Shown: one piece after another, positions 61,462 through 64,000 of the stretch
How the letters are laid out: every line of letters starts with the position of its first letter
Numbering within the stretch: the first letter of the stretch is position 1
Origin: Diplonema papillatum
Taxonomy: Eukaryota; Euglenozoa; Diplonemea; Diplonemida; Diplonemidae
Length of the DNA: 64,000 nucleotides
Assembly: GCA_030068145.1 (NCBI GenBank)
Contig: JAPJBO010000367.1
Location: 147,194 to 211,193 of the forward strand
Direction: 5' to 3'
Notes under the pieces: generated by a model
What the model saw: the letters and a program-made list of their open reading frames with translations, nothing else
What the model was told of the DNA's origin: nothing
The model's database searches: none
Program-made: the position numbers and the translations under genes

Positions 61462-61561
61462 AAAACTTGACTGTTTCTTTGAACCAACCACACCCTGAAG
61501 GCTGTGTAGAGTTCTCTAATCGACTTTCGTGGTGCATCAACTCCCTCAGTGAAACTGTGAG
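61462..61561 (-). repeat. YR retrotransposon repeat A1
   Basis: Marks the 5' end of the element. The gag ATG (61455-61457) begins four bases downstream, so any leader must lie within or overlap this repeat. Confidence 0.9.
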
Positions 61562-61606
61562 TGTCCCCATCAAGGGTAAAGTGTTTCCACCGCATTTTGA
61601 GGTGTC
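61562..61606 (+). repeat. Remainder of the interrupted minisatellite unit plus last unit
   Basis: TGTCCCCATCAAGGGTAAAG ... TTTTGAGGTGTC continues array 2 on the far side of the retrotransposon. Confidence 0.85.
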
Positions 61607-62422
61607 TTGCGATCCATCGTGGGAATTCCACAAAGGCAAACGAACGCTCTCCAGGAATATATCGGTTGGCCGGGTAGGAATTCCTTTTTGACAGCAACCC
61701 AATTTGTCATGGCGACAATGGTCGAGCCGCAGGGCATGCTGGCGTATACCCGCCTCCTTTCAGCGGTCTTTGGCCACCTTGGGGTGGATGCCCGGCCCCT
61801 CCTATCGTTGGCCACGGTCCTCCGTGGTTCGGGAGGCAATATTCCCCTGGAGCAAGCCCTATCAGTGCCGAGGGAGGTGTTGCTAGCTTGGTCATTCCGG
61901 CAGACTCCTCGCGTGCGTGCGGCAGTTTTGATCGCGTGGAAGACGGCTTCGCGGTGGGGCGACGTTCAAAATCTCTCCCGTGCGTGTTTTCCTCTCATCT
62001 CGAACACGGAGATAGTGGTCGACTGGAACACGCTGCCGAAGGGCCGTCGGGGCAACCCGTTCTGCAGAAGCAAGGTAGTTGCGATCCGGGGACCGCTGAC
62101 CCGGGAGATCGCGGAGTTGCTGCGGGGCCTCGGGAACTTTCAACAGTTGTGCCCCCTCTCGACGGATCAGTTCAGCAGACTGCTCGGAGCGGACAACGCG
62201 ACGAAGCTGTACTCCGCGCACAGCGTGAAGAGGGGCGCCATCGACCACTTGATGAGCCTAAAGGCTGCGGGAGCTCCGTTCGCGCTGCAGTTGATTTCGC
62301 GCCTGGCGAAGCACACGAACGACGCCGATCCGACCGTGGCCAACATGACGGTCAGGTACACGTCGGATCCGGTGGCGCTGGCGCGGGTTCTTCAGACCGG
62401 GGACGTGACAATGTACCTCTGA
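61607..62422 (+). CDS. Tyrosine recombinase of a second, diverged YR retrotransposon (5' end missing)
   Basis: 271 residues similar throughout to the first element's YR: PQGMLAYTRLLSAVFG, then AWKTASRWGDV (Arg), AHSVKRGAIDH (His, Arg), MTVRYTSD (Tyr). There is no ATG at the left end; the frame begins directly at the minisatellite junction, so the gag and YR start are lost or replaced by the array. TGA at 62420. Confidence 0.75.
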   Translation: MRSIVGIPQRQTNALQEYIGWPGRNSFLTATQFVMATMVEPQGMLAYTRLLSAVFGHLGVDARPLLSLATVLRGSGGNIPLEQALSVPREVLLAWSFRQTPRVRAAVLIAWKTASRWGDVQNLSRACFPLISNTEIVVDWNTLPKGRRGNPFCRSKVVAIRGPLTREIAELLRGLGNFQQLCPLSTDQFSRLLGADNATKLYSAHSVKRGAIDHLMSLKAAGAPFALQLISRLAKHTNDADPTVANMTVRYTSDPVALARVLQTGDVTMYL

Positions 62423-62463
62423 GGAGGACCAGGAAGTCGGGCAAGAAGCGGGGGCACCCCCCT

Positions 62464-64000
62464 ATGTACGAGCACCCCGTTCCGGACCCCGGCGGCTTCG
62501 TCCATCAACACCAACGGTACTCCATCCTTCGGAGGGGGAAGCGGACCCGGCTTCCGGGGACAGAGGAAGAGAAGAAGTCGCCGCTGCACGTCGACTCGGT
62601 ACCGCCAATGGACGTTGCGGTTCTTCGCCGACGAATGAACGCGCCGACGAGGAAGAGGTTCGATGAGACTTGGTCCCGGACGTTTTACCCGCAGACGATC
62701 CCTTCGAAGACATCTTCACCTCCGGGGCGTTCCCGTCTCGAGGCGGCGCATGCGTTGGAGCTGGAAGAGCACGGAATCGCGGAACGTGCCGCTGGTCCGG
62801 GTAGAGACATGAACGTGCCGTTCACAGTCGTCGAGGAGAAGGAGGGCAAGCTCCGCCAGCGGTTCATCCTGTGGACGTACGACGCGAACCGGGTGGTCGA
62901 AGCGGACGGATACGAGGCTCACGTCCCCCTTAGCCACGTGTCGAAGTATCTGCACGCGGTGAATCGAGAGTGCGGCTCGACCCGTGACTTCAGGTGCGGG
63001 TTCTACGGGATTGAGATCCCAGCTGCGTCTCGCCGACTTTTCGCCTTTCAGGACGGCGGCGGCAACTGGTGGCAATTGACGAGGCTACCGATGGGCCATT
63101 CGTGTGCACCCGAGCTGATGCACACATTGGCGTCGACGACCGCAGGGCACCCGGACTACGTCGACGGCAGGCATGCAGTGTCGTCGGAGGTGCTGGTCCA
63201 CGTCTGGGTGGACAACATCAGATACGCGGGGCCACGCAACCTCGTGTTGAAGGCGACGTCGGATCTGGACGCCTTGGCTGCCGAGGCACGCATTACGTGG
63301 AAGGCTGCGGATACGAGGACCGCGGCATGCCGCTATGAGTTTCTTGGCGTCGACTGGAAGCATAGCGACGGCACCGTGGGCGTCTCCGCCAAGATGCAAT
63401 CGCGTTTGCAGCGCGCCGAGGAGAGTGTTCGAGCGGGTAAGATGTCAGCCGCCGGAATCGAATCCCTAGCTGGTCGCTTGCTGCACGCGTCGGCGATTGC
63501 CGGAGTCTACGTGGGCGAGTACTACTTCGCCCTGAAGTTTTTTCGACGGCTGACGAACGCCCTCAATCGGGGCGAGAAGTGTCTTGACGAGAACGTGGTT
63601 CTGTCACACGGTCTGCAGCGCGCGCTCCCCTCGTGGATGCAGCGTGTTCAGCGTCGCCGAATTGTTCCAGTCGCTAATCAATCGCCGAAGTTGGCAGTGT
63701 TCGTGGATGCCAGCCTTGATGGTTGGGGAGGTGTACTCGTCGACGTCGACACCAACGACATGGTAGTCGTCGGCTCTTGTTGGAATCGTGTGGAGAAGCG
63801 CCTCCACATAAACGAGCTTGAAGCTATGGCCTTTGAGAGATCCGTGAAGGCCATCTCGCCGGCGTACGCCGGGTCCACGGTAACGGTCATCGTGGACAAC
63901 ACCTCTGTGCAAGGGGTGGCCCGAAAGGGCGCGTGTTTACGATCGCGGAACTTGAACGATGCGGTTGTTCGTGCTTTGTTGTGTTTGCAGCAACTGAAGG
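62464..64000 (+). CDS. RT-RNase H of the second YR retrotransposon, runs off window
   Basis: The frame is open from upstream of 62464 to the window end with no stop; ATG 62464 is the first after the YR stop. RT: FRCGFYGIEIPAASRR, TRLPMGHSCAPELMH, VHVWVDNIRYAG. RNase H: LAVFVDASLDGWGGV, HINELEAMAF, VIVDNTSVQGVARKG. The same frame is also stop-free back through the YR ORF, as in the first element. It is clearly related to but well diverged from that copy. Confidence 0.82.
   Translation, partial: MYEHPVPDPGGFVHQHQRYSILRRGKRTRLPGTEEEKKSPLHVDSVPPMDVAVLRRRMNAPTRKRFDETWSRTFYPQTIPSKTSSPPGRSRLEAAHALELEEHGIAERAAGPGRDMNVPFTVVEEKEGKLRQRFILWTYDANRVVEADGYEAHVPLSHVSKYLHAVNRECGSTRDFRCGFYGIEIPAASRRLFAFQDGGGNWWQLTRLPMGHSCAPELMHTLASTTAGHPDYVDGRHAVSSEVLVHVWVDNIRYAGPRNLVLKATSDLDALAAEARITWKAADTRTAACRYEFLGVDWKHSDGTVGVSAKMQSRLQRAEESVRAGKMSAAGIESLAGRLLHASAIAGVYVGEYYFALKFFRRLTNALNRGEKCLDENVVLSHGLQRALPSWMQRVQRRRIVPVANQSPKLAVFVDASLDGWGGVLVDVDTNDMVVVGSCWNRVEKRLHINELEAMAFERSVKAISPAYAGSTVTVIVDNTSVQGVARKGACLRSRNLNDAVVRALLCLQQLK

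Larger units (their letters stand above)
57035..61561 (-). mobile_element. Complete YR retrotransposon with split direct repeats
   Basis: Read on the minus strand: A1 (61561-61462), gag ORF, YR ORF, RT/RNase H ORF, B1 (57443-57299), A2 (57299-57200), B2 (57179-57035). A1 and A2 (100 bp) and B1 and B2 (145 bp) look identical or nearly so. Split direct repeats and a tyrosine recombinase instead of an integrase mark the Ngaro/VIPER/PAT side of the DIRS order. The gene order gag-YR-RT fits VIPER-type elements as I recall them. It lies inside one 41-bp minisatellite unit with only a single G shared by both junctions, as expected for recombinase insertion. All three ORFs are open, so it may be recent. 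Confidence 0.88.

Overview
The window looks like nuclear DNA of a unicellular eukaryote (protist or alga). Coding exons are GC-rich and joined across GT-AG introns whose reading phases match. The rest is lower in GC and packed with short dispersed repeats, transposons and minisatellites. I see no bacterial-type operons, rRNA, convincing tRNA or CRISPR. The species cannot be named from the sequence. All multi-exon models are read by eye from splice consensus, phase and protein continuity; there is no transcript evidence.

Layout, genes first. 1-7303 (+): 3' part of a seven-exon type I surface protein with Calx-beta-like repeats, ten Cys-rich units, one membrane helix and a cytoplasmic tail. 17133-19260 (+): spliced gene of unknown function. 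21757-26023 (+): membrane protein fusing a TauE/SafE (TSUP) anion-transporter domain to an SLC35B/UAA-type (PAPS or nucleotide-sugar) transporter domain. 30769-32739 (+): two-exon acyl-CoA-binding protein. 35121-36032 (+): tail-anchored protein. 40069-46923 (+): intronless, 2284-residue MUS81-type endonuclease with SAP-like segments and very long low-complexity inserts, preceded by two tandem copies of its 5' end. 49854-55260 (+): small three-exon RIIa/DPY-30-like protein whose first intron (about 4.8 kb) holds a Mutator-like element that itself carries a nested 2.15-kb transposon.

Mobile DNA. 57035-61561 (-) is an apparently complete tyrosine-recombinase (YR) retrotransposon (gag, YR, RT/RNase H) bounded by split direct repeats A1-body-B1-A2-B2. 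It sits inside a unit of a 41-bp minisatellite without a target duplication beyond one base. A diverged relative runs off the right edge (61607-64000, +). At least nine short repeat families recur, several with terminal inverted repeats, target duplications and, in favourable cases, an empty copy of the site elsewhere in the window.

Two themes stand out. First, five gene ends (3' ends at 19.3, 26.0, 36.0 and 46.9 kb; the 5' end of the MUS81 gene at 39.2 kb) are followed or preceded by decaying tandem copies of just that end. Second, introns and intergenic DNA are built largely from nested mobile elements, and the intron-borne ones leave splice sites and reading phase intact.
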